From Orobanche coerulescens (Eukaryota > Streptophyta > Magnoliopsida > Lamiales > Orobanchaceae), in contig CM065818.1 in the NCBI GenBank assembly GCA_033398695.1, positions 37,162,001 to 37,226,000 of the forward strand: a stretch of 64,000 nucleotides of DNA, given 5' to 3'. The notes under the pieces are model-generated. The model saw nothing but the letters and a program-made list of their open reading frames with translations, did no database searches and was not told the DNA's origin. Position numbers and translations under genes: made by a program. Of this stretch, positions 35,990 through 47,910 are shown in pieces. How positions within the stretch are numbered: position 1 is the stretch's first letter; the number at the start of each line of letters is the position of its first letter.

Positions 35990-38882
35990 TCATGAGTTCA
36001 GTTACACGGAGTACCTTTTAGGGGACAAACATTCCTCGATCTCTTAATGAGTCTCCAATCAATGCATTCGAGCTTATAAGCTCCTTCTATGAAGATTCTG
36101 ATCACTTTATAGGGCCTCTCCCAAATACATTTCAGCTTCCTAGTTTTCAAGGGCATCTGCTTGCCTCGGCACACGACCCCCTACTTGAAACTAACATTTT
36201 TCACTTTGCGACTCACTAGGATTTTATACCTCTCCGTCCGAGCCGCCGCTGTTTCTCTAATTTATTCTATAGAAGCTAGCACGTCCTTCATTATTTATTC
36301 ATTCTCCTTCTCTCTAGAACACTGTATTGGATGAGATCCTCTTCCGACGTCCAATAGGATAACTGATTTCATACCGTACATCAGGATAAAGATAGTCTCT
36401 CCCGTTGAGGACCTAGACATGGTTCGGTGGACCATATGACTGAGGTAAGCTCATTAACCCATTCTCATCCTTTATCTAAATGGGTTTTTATTCCTTGAAA
36501 GATAAAGTGATTTGCTACTTCGACCTGTCTATTGGCATGTGGATGTGCCAGTGAGGCAAATTGCTACTTTATATGCATCTCATCGCACCAAGATTAATCT
36601 TCTTCCTGTTGCACTGCTTGCCATTATCAGATATAAATACACGAGAAACCCATATTTGCAACAGATGTTAAATAAAAAATTCATGACTCTGCTCGGTTAT
36701 CACTGCTACTGGTTTTGCCTTCACCCATTTACTGAAATAGTCTATAGCAACTATTAAGAATTTTCTTCGGCCTGAGGTTGTTGCAAATTTGCCCATTATG
36801 ACGATCCCCCATTTAGCAAAAAGTCATGACAAGCCAATAATCATGTTTTTAATAGGATATGGATTTAGGGCGTATGAATTTGGTACTGTGGGTAATTCCT
36901 GACCATCTCAATTGTTTTCTAGCACATCGTGGGCGACAGAAACCCTTTCGTCATTATCTTACTAATCAAAGCTCTTTATTTGGTATGGTCACCACAACAT
37001 CCCTCATGCATCTCCTCCAGAATGTGGTCATCTTCCTTCTTCAAAATGCACCTGAGGTAAGGTCCTAGATAAGACCTCTTTTGTAACTCGCCATTTATAC
37101 AACAAAATCTTGTAGCCTGACACGTGATTTTAGCCTCCTCCTCCTTAGATTCATGTAGTTTTTCTTCTCTTATATATGTTAAAAAATGGTCTTCCCAATC
37201 TATGATCCCCTTTATCTCCATTACATGTTCAGAGATGCAACCCCGTTTCGAGAACATTATTTGTTCGAGAGTGATAGTCTACCAATGAACTTTCTATTTG
37301 ACCAAGTAATCAACCTGTACATTTTTGTCCTCGTAATGCAAACCAATTCCCATTTTCTGAACTTATTGGTCGTTCCTCTTATCTTATCCATATATTCCTT
37401 CATGCAGTCCCCATTGATCTCAAACGTGCCCCCCCGCTTGCTGGGTAATAGATTTAGAGTTGGTGTAGGCAACCATGTTACGAGCTCCGAGCTCGATTCT
37501 TAACGATATGCCTTTTATGAGGGCCTCATACTCGCCTCATTATTGGAACATTTAAAATCAAACTTTACGCCATATTATAGGTTGTCTCCTTCGGGGTGAT
37601 TAGAATTATGCTGGCTCCCAATCCCTTGGAGGTGGATGGTCCGCTGACATGTAAGATCCATCTCCCGTTTGAAAGTGATGGTGCTGCCATATCATGGACG
37701 AGATCAGTTAGAGGTTGGGCCTTGATTGTTGCCCTGGGTTCATATTCCAAATCATGCTCCCTCATTTCAACATCCCACTTTACTATGTGTCCTGAGGCAT
37801 TAGGTTGATCTGACCTTTCATTTAAAGGCAAATTAGTATGTGGTATTATTCGATGAGCTAGGAAATAGGGCCGAAGCCTTCTTGTTGTGATTACCATGGC
37901 GAAAACTCCTTTTTCAAGATTAGAATAGTTCTATTTGGCTCCGTATAAAATCAGGATAGTATGATAAATAGGATTTTATTGATTGTCTTCTTCCCTTAAT
38001 AAGACTGTTAACCACCATATTTCTATAGATAAGTACAAGATCAGTTCTTCCCTTTGTATTGGCTTAGTGAGCAATGGTAGCTCCACAGGAAACTCCTTGA
38101 GGCGATCAAAAGCTGATTGGATTTCTGATGTCCACTTGAACTTGTTCCCCTTTCTTAAGAGTTCAAAAAACGAGAACTCTTTCTCCAGTGAGCAGGAAAT
38201 AACCTCCTCAACCCAACTATTTGTCCTATCAACACTTTGATGTCTTTTATATTTCGTTGCATGCCTGTTTGCAGCACCACCTTCACTTTTTTATGGTTCA
38301 CCTATATACCATGCTCCATATATAACCACATAGCCCATGAACTTACCCAACCTCACACCAACTGATCATTTAGATGGATTAAGTTTCATCTCATAGGTTT
38401 GTAATTTATGAAAAGCTTCCTCCGAATCACTTATGTGTTCTCCCGTTCTTACACTTTTAACCAGCATATCATCTATGCATACCTCCATATTTCGACCGAT
38501 CTAAGATATGAAAATCTTGTCTGTCATCAGTTGATATGTTTAACCTCTATTTTTTATCACGAATGGCATGCATACATAGCAAAAGGTTCCTCGTGACACG
38601 ATGAAGCTGACCCTCTTTCGATCTTCAGGGGTGAGAGGTATTTCATGGTGTCCCTGTGAGGTGTCCATGATGCTGAGTAGCTCGCAACATGAAGTCAAAT
38701 TAACAAGCAGATCAATCATAGGCACGGATAATGATCACTTCCGTGACATTTCCCACTATTATTGCATTGGACATCCATTCCAAATATTAGACTTGTTATG
38801 TGCCCAGTCGGAGCAATTTATCTACTTCAAAGTGCCTCTTACACTTTATCGGTCTTAATGACATGTCAATATTCAGCCTACG
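35990..38882 (-). pseudogene. pol: Tat-lineage Ty3/gypsy pol pseudogene (RT, RNase H, integrase)
   Basis: Reading on the minus strand from 38,882: reverse transcriptase with PMIDLLVNLTSCCELLSIMD and EDRKRVSFIVSRGTFCYVCMPF (38,725-38,540); linker and RNase H with TTRRLRPYFLAHRI, ASGHIVKWDVEMREHDLEYEPR and AIIKAQ-like features (37,897-37,565); RNase H end (37,472-37,257); integrase HHCC region with YLRCILKKEDDHILEEMHEGCCGDH (about 37,060-36,985); and an integrase C-terminus with IEGAYKLE (about 36,100). The ASG-VKW-E-DLEY wording is typical of Tat (Ogre/Retand-like) elements. Frameshifts are numerous. The 5' part was cut away by LTR D at 38,883. The integrase core is too decayed to place catalytic residues. 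Confidence 0.8.
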
Positions 38883-39823
38883 TGTAACACCCCAATCCGC
38901 TTAGGGATATTACACGCCGTAGAACCTTTCCTCAAGGATCTACCAGGCTGGTAACAACATCGAACATCTCAATAATGCCTTTAAGGCTAAAATGACTCAG
39001 TAGACCAATTTGGTCTTTCATAATTATATACAACTCAATCTCAATACATACCCACGCAAGGGTCAAAATACAGCACACTCCTATACAACGGGGGAAATAC
39101 TACAGCGGAAGAAAATACAACCCGAACCAATACAACAATGTACGGGTCCTCTTATGATTAGTATCGATCATCTTTTATCATCCTTCGTGTCGACCCTGTT
39201 TTATGCTCCCAAAACCTGAATGCAATTACAGACATCCACCCCCCGATTACTCGGGGTTAACAAAATTCTACTATTTTGCTAGTGCAAGTATAAAGTCCAA
39301 AATACAAGTCATACAATTCAAGTTCCAAGAATAATAACAACCAGGAATCCTCGAAGATTCAAACACAATGAAAAATACTTCCCGAAGCAAGAGTTTGGGT
39401 AAAACATTCCAAAACCGAAAGATCAGAACTCAAGGGAAACAATATATAAAATGGTTTAAAATGCCATCGGGAGTTTTAATAGAAAACAATTTAGGATTAT
39501 TGAATCCTTCTCTTTCCAAAATCAACAGGGGTCACAGCCCAAAGGTTTTGTTTTCACAAATGAAACCAACTACAATTTACAGGGTCAAAACCCACGTCAC
39601 GTGTCCTCGACGGACATAAAAATCAACATAACATAATCACCCAAGATACGCAAATCTTGGTCACACAAATACAACACCACCTCGCGAAGCCAGAGCTATA
39701 CCATTGGATTCCCTTGACGCCTCATCGGGCCCTCCCGAGGTGAGCAAAATACATTCACAATCATATACACACCAACTCGCGAATCCAGGACTATACCATT
39801 GGATTCCCTCGAGGCCTCGTCGG

Positions 39824-40973
39824 TGTAGGAGTAATTTCCAAAATATAGACATTTTCGGAGTCGATCGGACTCCGGGCCACGGCACAAACCCTCCGGACCA
39901 TGGCACTACGCTCGAAAAGACATTTTTTCTTCACTTGGCCGAAACTGTACTCAGGGCCGCGGCCCCTGCCGAGCACGCCGTGCCGGCCCCTGCCGAGCAC
40001 CATCCTGCCGAGACCCGCCGAGACATGCCGATCACCATGGGCCGCGGCTCATCCCTGCTGAGCCGCGGCCCCGTCATTTTCGCCTAGCCGATCGTACTCG
40101 GCCGCGGCCTCGCGAGCACGCCCGCCGGCCCCGCGAGCACCCTCTCGCGAGACATGCCGAGTCTCGCTGATCACCATGGGCCGCGGCACATCCTGCCGGC
40201 CGCGCCCTTCATTTCGCACGCACTGTACTGGGCCGCGGCCCTGCCGGCCGGCCGCGGCCTCGCGAGCCACAGGCGCATTTTTGCGCAGTGTGCCGCGGCA
40301 CACTCGGCCCGGGCCGCGGCACACGGGTCAAAACCTGCAAATTGGCACCTTTTTATACAGATTTGGATCGGGACTTTATAATATCATATCCTACACACTT
40401 AGAACAAGAGAGAGAGATAGAGAGAGAAACAAGAGAGAGAAATACAATTTTTCATTTTCCCGGAGATTTATCGGTCGGATCGTCGTGATCTTTTGACAAG
40501 AGCTTGGTAGCTATTGGACAAAACTTTTCACCGGTGTAGATCGAGTTTTTGAGTCCGGAAGTACGGGTATTTCGTTAGCTCTTTGTGTAAGCTATTTACG
40601 GTTGTTTCCTTTCTCGATCTTGTTGTTGTTATTGATTCCAAATACTTGAAGAACATTTATTACCAAGTATTTGACGATTGGTGTATACCCCTAGTTTGTA
40701 TTAGGGAAGATTGTGTATTTGTGTGTATTGGTGATAGTGGATTTTAAGCGGCTTCGGTCCCGTGGTTTTTACTCTCGTCTTGAGGGGTTTTTCACGCTAA
40801 AATTGTGTCTCGTTGTTTATTGCTTTCGAATATCATTTGTATTATTTTATCGAGTTGTAATTGGTGCCCTACTCGTCGGTAACCACAAAGTTACGATTGA
40901 AGAGTGGGAATTTGTCAAACGAGGTTCCGCTTTATTCGTTGTGACGTGACGTTAGTCGGTATTTTTCCCAACA
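39824..40973 (+). repeat. 5' LTR of copia element C
   Basis: U3 has a GC-rich array of GGGCCGCGGCCC-type words (39,953-40,330), then a TATA box (TTTTATACAG, 40,361-40,370). An (AG)n-rich stretch at 40,405-40,440 lies in the presumed R or U5. It ends CCCAACA. ORFs in the array are artefacts of GC content. Confidence 0.93.
39953..40370 (+). promoter_or_regulatory. LTR C GGGCCGCGGCCC array and TATA box
   Basis: About eight CCGCGG-centred palindromes (GGGCCGCGGCCC and shorter) alternate with TGCCGAGCAC, ACATGCCGA and GATCACCATGG units. TACT(C)GGGCC often leads into a word. The last words lie 30-60 bp upstream of TATA at 40,364. The same layout recurs at 45,166-45,600. Confidence 0.7.
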
Positions 40974-41032
40974 AAGTGGTATCGGAGCCACGAGATTTGT
41001 TGTTTCGTGGTGTTTAGTATCTCAATCGTAAG

Positions 41033-44000
41033 ATGGAAGCCAACACGAGTAGAATGGTTAACTTGAACGGTTCAAACTACCACGTATGGAAGGGGAAGAT
41101 GGAAGACCTTCTATACGTGAAGGATTACTATATGCCGGTTTTTAGCAAAGATAAACCGGAGGGGAAGTCCGACGCGGAGTGGACTATTTTGCATCGCCAA
41201 GTTTGCGGATATATTCGACAATGGGTGGATGACAACATTTTGAACCATATTAGTGGAGAGAAGGATGCTCGAGAGTTATGGCACAAGCTCGAGCAATTGT
41301 ATGCTCGAAAGACGGGGAATAATAAGTTATTCCTCATTAAACAAATGATGAATTCGAAGTTTCGAGACGGGACTCCTCTATCGGGTCATTTGAATACATT
41401 CCAAGGCATAATTAATCAACTTGCCGGAATGGGAATTAAATTCGAAGAGGAGGTGCAAGCTTTGTGGTTGTTAGGCACATTGCCGGATTCTTGGGAGAAG
41501 TTTCGAACGTCGTTGTCTAACTCCGCCCCCGATGGAGTCATTTCGATGGAACTAGCAAAAGGGAACATGTTGAATGAGGAGGTCCGAAGAAAAGCACAAG
41601 GATCTTCTTCACAGTCGGATGTTCTAGTTACCGAAAGACGGGGGAGAGGTCAAAGTAGAGGTCCGAGTAATAGAGGGCCACAAAGGAGTAGTTCTCGGGG
41701 GAAGTATGCCAACATCGAATGTTACCATTGTGGTAAGAAAGTGCATACTAAGAAATTTTGCCGAAAGTTGAAGAAGGAGAATCGCCAAGGCCGTGAAAAC
41801 TCACAAAAGAAGGAAAGCGGTAGTAATGATAAAGCCGAAGTTAATACTACTACCGAAGAATTCTTTGTTTGTTGTGATTATGATATGGTCAACCTTGCGA
41901 GAGATGATTCGAGTTGGGTGGTCGATAGTGGAGCTACGTGTCATGTTACATCACGTAGAGATTTTTATTCCTCTTATACTCTGGGCGACTTTGGTATAGT
42001 CAAGATGGGTAACGATGGGTTATCCAAGATTGTTGGAGTGGGAGATGTGCATTTGAGATTCGACACCGGAATGGAACTTGTTTTACGGAACGTAAAACAT
42101 GTTACGGACATGAGGCTTAATGTTATGTCCGTTGGTTTACTCGATGATGACGGTTACCATAGCGGTTTTGGCAAGGGGTTGTGGAAACTCACTAGAGGTT
42201 CCTTGATTGTCGGGAGAGGACAAAAGGAAGGAAAATTTTACGTGACACTTCCGAAGGTCACGACTAATTTCGTGAACACAATCGACAATAATGACATGGC
42301 CGAGCTATGGCATAAGAGGCTCGGTCATATGAGTGAAAAAGGATGGCGCTATTGTCGAAGAAGGAGGCGTTGTCCGGGGTTCACAAGGTACACCTTAAAA
42401 GATGCTCTCATTGTCTTGCCGGGATACAACGAAGAGTTACCTTTAAGAGTCATACTCCTTCACGGAAGGAAAATATTCTTGATCTTGTTCATTCCGATGT
42501 TTGTGGTCCTATGAAGACGAGGACGCTCGGTGGTTGCCGATATTTTGTCACATTCATCGACGATCACTCTAGGAAGGTGTGGGCTTACACCTTGAAGACC
42601 TAAGATCAAGTGTTAGACACTTTCAAACAATTTCATGCATCGGTGGAAAGAGAGACCGGGAAGAAGTTAAAGTGTATCCGGACGGACAATGGTGGAGAGT
42701 ACACCGGACCCTTTGATGAATATTGCCGAGAGCAAGGGATCCGACATCAAAAGACGCCCCCGAAGACTCCGCAACTTAATGGTTTGGCGGAGAGAATGAA
42801 CCGGACTTTGGTGGAGAGAGCTCATTGTTTGCTCTCACATGCCGGATTGCCAAAGTCATTTTGGGGAGAAGCTTTGAACACGGCGGTTCATGTTATTAAT
42901 CTGACGCCGTGTGTTCCTTTGGAGTTTGATGTGCCGGATAAGGTGTGGAGCGGTAAAGAGATCTCGTACCGCCACTTGAGGGTCTTCGGATGTAAAGCTT
43001 TTGTTCACATTCCGAATGATGAGAGATCAAAGCTTGATTCCAAGACGAAGCCGTGTATTTTTATTGGCTACGGGCTTGATGAGTTCATGTATAGATTATA
43101 TGACCCGGTTACAAAGAGGCTTGTTCGGTCGAGAGACGTTGTTTTTGTAGAAGATCAAACGATGAAAGATGTTGAGAATGGAGAGTCGGCTCCGCAACAC
43201 GACTATGATCTTATTGATTTGGACCCCGTTCCTCCACAAAATGTTGAGACACCTGTTGGAGATGACGTCCAAAATGATGAACAACAAGATGCCGGTGACA
43301 ACGATGAGTTGAGACAAGATGACACCGATGGAGCTCATCCCGAGCTACCCGTGACGAACATGCCATCTTTTGTTCCACATAGGCGGTCGACGAGGGACCG
43401 TCATCCCTCCACCCGTTATTCGGCCGATGAGTACATTTTACTCACCGATGAGGGAGAACCCGAATATTTTGCGGAGGCCATTGAGGATGAAAAGAAGAAG
43501 GAATGGATGGATGCCATGCAAGACGAGATGAGTTCCTTGTATGAGAATAACACTTACGAGTTGGTGAAGTTGCCGAAAGGCAAGAGGGCTTTGAGAAACA
43601 AATGGGTGTATCGGGTGAAGTCGGAGGAGCATACCTCGTTGCCCCGATACAAAGCTAGACTCGTGGTGAAAGGATTTAGTCAAAGGAAGGGCATTGATTT
43701 TGATGAGATTTTTTCTCCGGTTGTGAAGATAGGATCTATTCGATTGGTCCTTGGTATTGCGGCTAGCCTCGATCTTGAGGTTGAGCAAATGGATGTCAAA
43801 ACGGCTTTTCTTCACGGACATTTTGATAAAGAAATTTATATGAAGCAACCGGAAGGATTTGAGGTCGAAGGAAAAGAGGATTATGTGTGTAAACTTCGGA
43901 AGAGTTTATACGGGTTGAAACAAGCACCAAGGCAATAGTACAAGAAGTTTGAGTCGGTTATGGGGGAGCAAGGCTACCAGAAGACGACTCTCGACCATTG

Positions 44001-45010
44001 CGTATTTTTTAAGAAATTCGGAGATGATGACTTTATCATTTTATTGCTCTATGTGGACGACATGTTGATCGTTGGCAAAAATGCCGAGAGGATTGCTGAC
44101 TTGAAGAAAGAATTGAGTAAGTCCTTTTCCATGAAGGACTTGGGGGCGGCTAAACAAATTCTTGGGATAATAATTACTCGGGATAGAGCAGCCCGTAAAT
44201 TGCACATGTCGCAAGAGCAATACATCGAGAAGGTGCTTAAACGTTTCAACATGGACAAAGCTAAAGTTGTTAGTTCGCCTCTTACTAACAATTTTAAATT
44301 GACGAGCCAAGATTGCCCTAAGACGAAGGAGGAGATTGAGGATATGGATAAAATTCCATATGCCTCGGCGGTCGGGAGTTTGATGTACGCTATGGTATGT
44401 ACTAGGCCCGACATTGCTCATGCCGTGGGAGTGGTGAGCCGGTTTCTATCGAATCCGGGTAAATAGCATTGGGAAGCCGTAAAATGGATATTTAGATATT
44501 TGCGGGGTACTTCCAAATTGGGGATTACGTTTGGAAACGGGAAAGCAATGCTTGTTGGATATTCCGATTCGGATATGGCTGGTAATGAAGATAACCGAAA
44601 ATCCACTTCCGGTTATTTGATGACGTTTGCAGGGGGAGCCGTGTCATGGCAATCAAGATTGCAAAAGTGCGTTGCCTTGTCTACAACGGAGGCCAAATAT
44701 ATTGCGGCGGTGGAAGCGAGCAAAGAGCTCTTATGGTTGAAAATGTTTTTACGAGAGCTAGGCTTCCGACAACGACGTTACGTAGTACTTTGTGATAGTC
44801 AAAGTGCGATTCATTTGGCTAAGAATGCGACTTTTCACAAGAGACGAAGCATATCGATGTGAGATATCATTGGATCCGAGATGCTTTGGAGGATGGTTTG
44901 TTTGAACTTGATAAAGTTCATACCGATGATAATGGTTCCGATATGTTAACGAAAGCGTTAAGTAGAGATAAGGTGAAAGTGTGTTGTTCGATCGCCGGGA
45001 TGGCGAACTC
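41033..45010 (+). pseudogene. gag-pol: gag-pol polyprotein of copia element C (Tork type), broken
   Basis: The start at 41,033 opens MEANTSRMVNLNGSNYHVWKG, a gag of the Tnt1/Tork kind. A zinc knuckle C-x2-C-x4-H-x4-C (CYHCGKKVHTKKFC, about 41,730-41,770), protease WVVDSGATCHVTS (about 41,915) and pre-integrase LWHKRLGHMSEKG (about 42,305) follow. A frameshift near 42,340 moves the frame to SHCLAGIQRRVTF and integrase [17 protein letters not shown] and [10 protein letters not shown] (D, D, E all present). Then come reverse transcriptase ([21 protein letters not shown]..., YVDDML near 44,050) and RNase H (STTEAKYIAAVEASKELLWL, CDSQSAIHLAKN). Stops replace expected sense codons at 42,601, 43,936 and 44,464; a final frameshift is near 44,850. 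Order protease-integrase-RT-RNase H confirms copia. Confidence 0.93.
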
Positions 45011-45037
45011 TTCCTATATTCCGGAAAGGGGGAGATT

Positions 45038-46202
45038 TGTAGGAGTAATTTCTGAAATATAGACATTTTCGGAGTCGACCAGACTCCGGGCCACGGCACA
45101 AACCCTCCGGACCGTGGCACTACGCTCGAAAAGACATTTTTTCTTCACTTGGCTGAAACTTTACTCTGGGCCGCGGCCCCTGCCGAGCACGCCCTGCCGG
45201 CCCCTGCCGAGCACCATCCTGCCGAGACCCACCGAGACATGCCGATCACCATGGGCCGCGGCTCATCCCTGCTGAGCCGCGGCCCCGTCATTTTCGCCGC
45301 CGATCAGTACTCGGGCCGCGGCCTCGCGAGCACGCCTGCCGCCTCGCGAGCACCCTCCTGCCGAGACATGCCGAGTCCTGCCGATCACCATGGGCCGCGA
45401 CACATCCCTGCCGAGCCGCGGCCCCTTCATTTCGCCTGGCACGCTTGTACTCTGGGCCGCGGCCCTTGCCGGCCGGGCCGCGGCCCCCTGCCGAGCCCTG
45501 GGCGCATTTTTGCGCAGTGTGCCGCGGCACACTCGGCCCGGGCCGCGGCACACGTGTCAAAACCTGCAAATTGGCACCTTTTTATGCAGATTTGGATCGG
45601 GACTTTATAATATCATATCCTACACACTTAGAACAAGAGAGAGAGATAGAGAGAGAAACAAGAGAGAGAAATACAATTTTTCATTTTCCCGGAGATTTAT
45701 CGGTCGGATCGTCGTGATCTTTTGACAAGAGCTTGGTAGCTATTGGGCAAATCTTTTCACCGGTGTAGATCGAGTTTTTTAGTCCGGAAGTACGGGTATT
45801 TCGTTAGCTCTTTGTGTAAGCTATTTACGGTTGTTTCCTTTCTCGATCTTGTTGTTGTTATTGATTCCAAATACTTGAAGAACATTTATTACCAAGTATT
45901 TGACGATTGGTGTATACCCCTAGTTTGTATTAGGGAAGATTGTGTATTTGTGTGTATTGGTGATAGTGGATTTTAAGCGGCTTCGGTCCCGTGGTTTTTA
46001 CTCTCGTCTTGAGGGGTTTTCCACGCTAAAATTGTGTCTTGTTGTTTATTGCTTTCGAATATCATTTGTATTATTTTATCGAGTTGTAATTGGTGCTCTA
46101 CTCGTTGGTAACCACAAAGTTACGACTGAAGAGTGGGAATTTGTCAAACGAGGTTCCGCTTTATTCGTTGTGACGTGACGTTAGTCGGTATTTTTCCCAA
46201 CA
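45038..46202 (+). repeat. 3' LTR of copia element C
   Basis: Closely matches the 5' LTR except in the palindrome array (45,166-45,552), where many small indels separate the two. The TATA position reads TTTTTATGCAG here, against TTTTTATACAG in the 5' LTR. Confidence 0.93.
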
Positions 46203-46207
46203 GTCGG

Positions 46208-46500
46208 ACCTCCCGAGGTGAGCAAAATACATTCACAATCATATACATAACACCGTGAACACATGCCACGTCATCTCACAGTTGGATCAATCACTTGTTG
46301 TCTCCTGACCATATGATCACATGCCATATGTCACCGCAGGTCTTAACATCTCACGGTTGGACCAATCACTTGTTGCATCCTGACCACATGATCACAAGCC
46401 ATGTGTCACCGTAGATTGTCTTAGGCACTCACGGTTGGATCAATCACTTGTTGCATCCTCACCACATGATCACATGCCATGTGTCACCGTAGACCTTCGA
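46208..46500 (-). repeat. Tandem repeats in LTR D, period about 80-95 bp
   Basis: Three or four units contain CACGGTTGGA, CAATCACTTGTTG, ATCCTGACCA and CATGATCACATGCCA...TGTCACCG. Others on the far side of copia C contain TATACCATTGGATTCCCT and GAGGCCTCGTCGG (39,700-39,823). They occupy the same LTR position as the repeats in B and H. Confidence 0.7.
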
Positions 46501-47409
46501 CCATATCTACACATTCACACAAATAACATATCACACCAAGGATATCCAAACAATTCACTCAAAGGCAACAAACACAGAGCACAACACAATGTCAACCCAC
46601 AACGCGCCGAAATGAGGCAATATACGCACATATATTATCAAAGCACAACAACAACACCAAGCATATTCATAGGGATCACTTAACCATTCACGAGACGCAA
46701 CATTTACAAAACACACGCATTTTGAAAGTGAGCCTTTAAGGAGGCTAAACCAAATCTTTTGAAAGTTAATTCCAAACAACTAAACAAACATACCAAAATG
46801 ATAACCAATCATCATATCCACAAAACAAGAAATGTATGAACAAGGTACTTGCCTCGAATAACCACTAACGCGGAGAATCGACCGAAATAGGTTGGCACGA
46901 ACCGACTACAAACCCTCCGACTCCGCCGAACGCCCACTCGCGACAATACACTACGAAGGACAATAACAACAATGAAAATGTATTCCAAAGCAGGACCTAA
47001 AGTCGCTGAATTCAAGGAACAAACGACGAAAGTTCAAGGGTTTCCCCCAAAATGGCCAAGAATGCGATTCGTCCCAACAAAACACGAAAATGGAAATCCA
47101 AACCGAAATATGGATATATAATCCATAGGATATGCTTAACAACATCATTAAAAAACAATCGGTTTATCCAATTCGGATGGAAAACAAAATCAAGAACAAA
47201 ACTCCCAAAAAGTCAACTCTAGGGATCCAATAAAAAAAATACCTTGATCCGGCAAAGAACAATGGATTAGATGATGTTATAATCACCTAGGATGCTCCAA
47301 AACACCCTGAAATGGAAGAAAATTAGCCTAGGTCGCGAACCCTAGTCGCCACGCCTCAAACCCGCGGACGATGAAGAAGAAATGAAAAAAAAATGAAGAT
47401 TAATGACTG

Positions 47410-47455
47410 CTGTCCAGTTTATATACTGGACAGCTTAGCGTGCGCTAATCCTACC
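47410..47455 (-). promoter_or_regulatory. LTR D TATA box within a hairpin, and first palindrome word
   Basis: CTGTCCAGT (47,410-47,418) and ACTGGACAG (47,425-47,433) form a perfect 9-bp inverted repeat around TTATAT, so the minus-strand TATATAA lies across the loop. One TTAGCGTGCGCTAA word follows at 47,435-47,448. The rest of the array is beyond the hAT insertion. Confidence 0.7.
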
Positions 47456-47910
47456 TAGACATACCTGGGCTTTCGGGCCCGACGGTTTTGGCCCGGAACT
47501 GACCCAAAGTCAACGGTTTTAGCCCGGCCCACGGCCAATCTGCCCGAACTGACTGACCGAGAAGCTCTGGGCCGGGCTAGGTCGGGAATTCAAACCAAGA
47601 CCGACGGTTCAGCCCGCGGTCCTCGTGAGGCTCGCTTGCAGCAGCTGGCTGGCCGGGCCGGACCGACGGGCCCAACGGGAAAAAAAGAAAAAGAGCCAGC
47701 CATCGGATCACGCCATTGCCAACGGCTATATCAGAAAAGAGCTGTTGGCAGCCTTCCCCCCCACCGCAAACCTTCCCAATAGTCCCCCATTTCCCCTACC
47801 ATCCTCACTATAAATACTACATCTTCCTAACTCAAAATTCACCAAGAATCACACTCTAATTCTCTCTCAAATTTCAATCTCTACTCTCTCGACTCTCTAC
47901 ACTACACTCC

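Larger units (their letters stand above)
39824..46202 (+). mobile_element. Full-length Ty1/copia element, Tork type (element C), mutated
   Basis: LTRs at 39,824-40,973 and 45,038-46,202 (1150 and 1165 bp; TGTAGG...CCCAACA) flank a 4.06-kb internal region. The TSD GTCGG is exact (39,819-39,823 and 46,203-46,207). A PBS (TGGTATCGGAGCC, 40,977-40,989) and a PPT (GGAAAGGGGGAGATT, 45,023-45,037) are in place. The single gag-pol frame is broken by stops and frameshifts. It is inserted in the tandem-repeat part of LTR D. Confidence 0.95.

Noticed and set aside
39704..40496. GC-rich ORFs on both strands rich in Arg, Pro, Ala and Gly
   Set aside because: They lie in the palindrome array of copia LTR C and are repeated in the other LTR (45,149-45,725). 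Product of GC bias.
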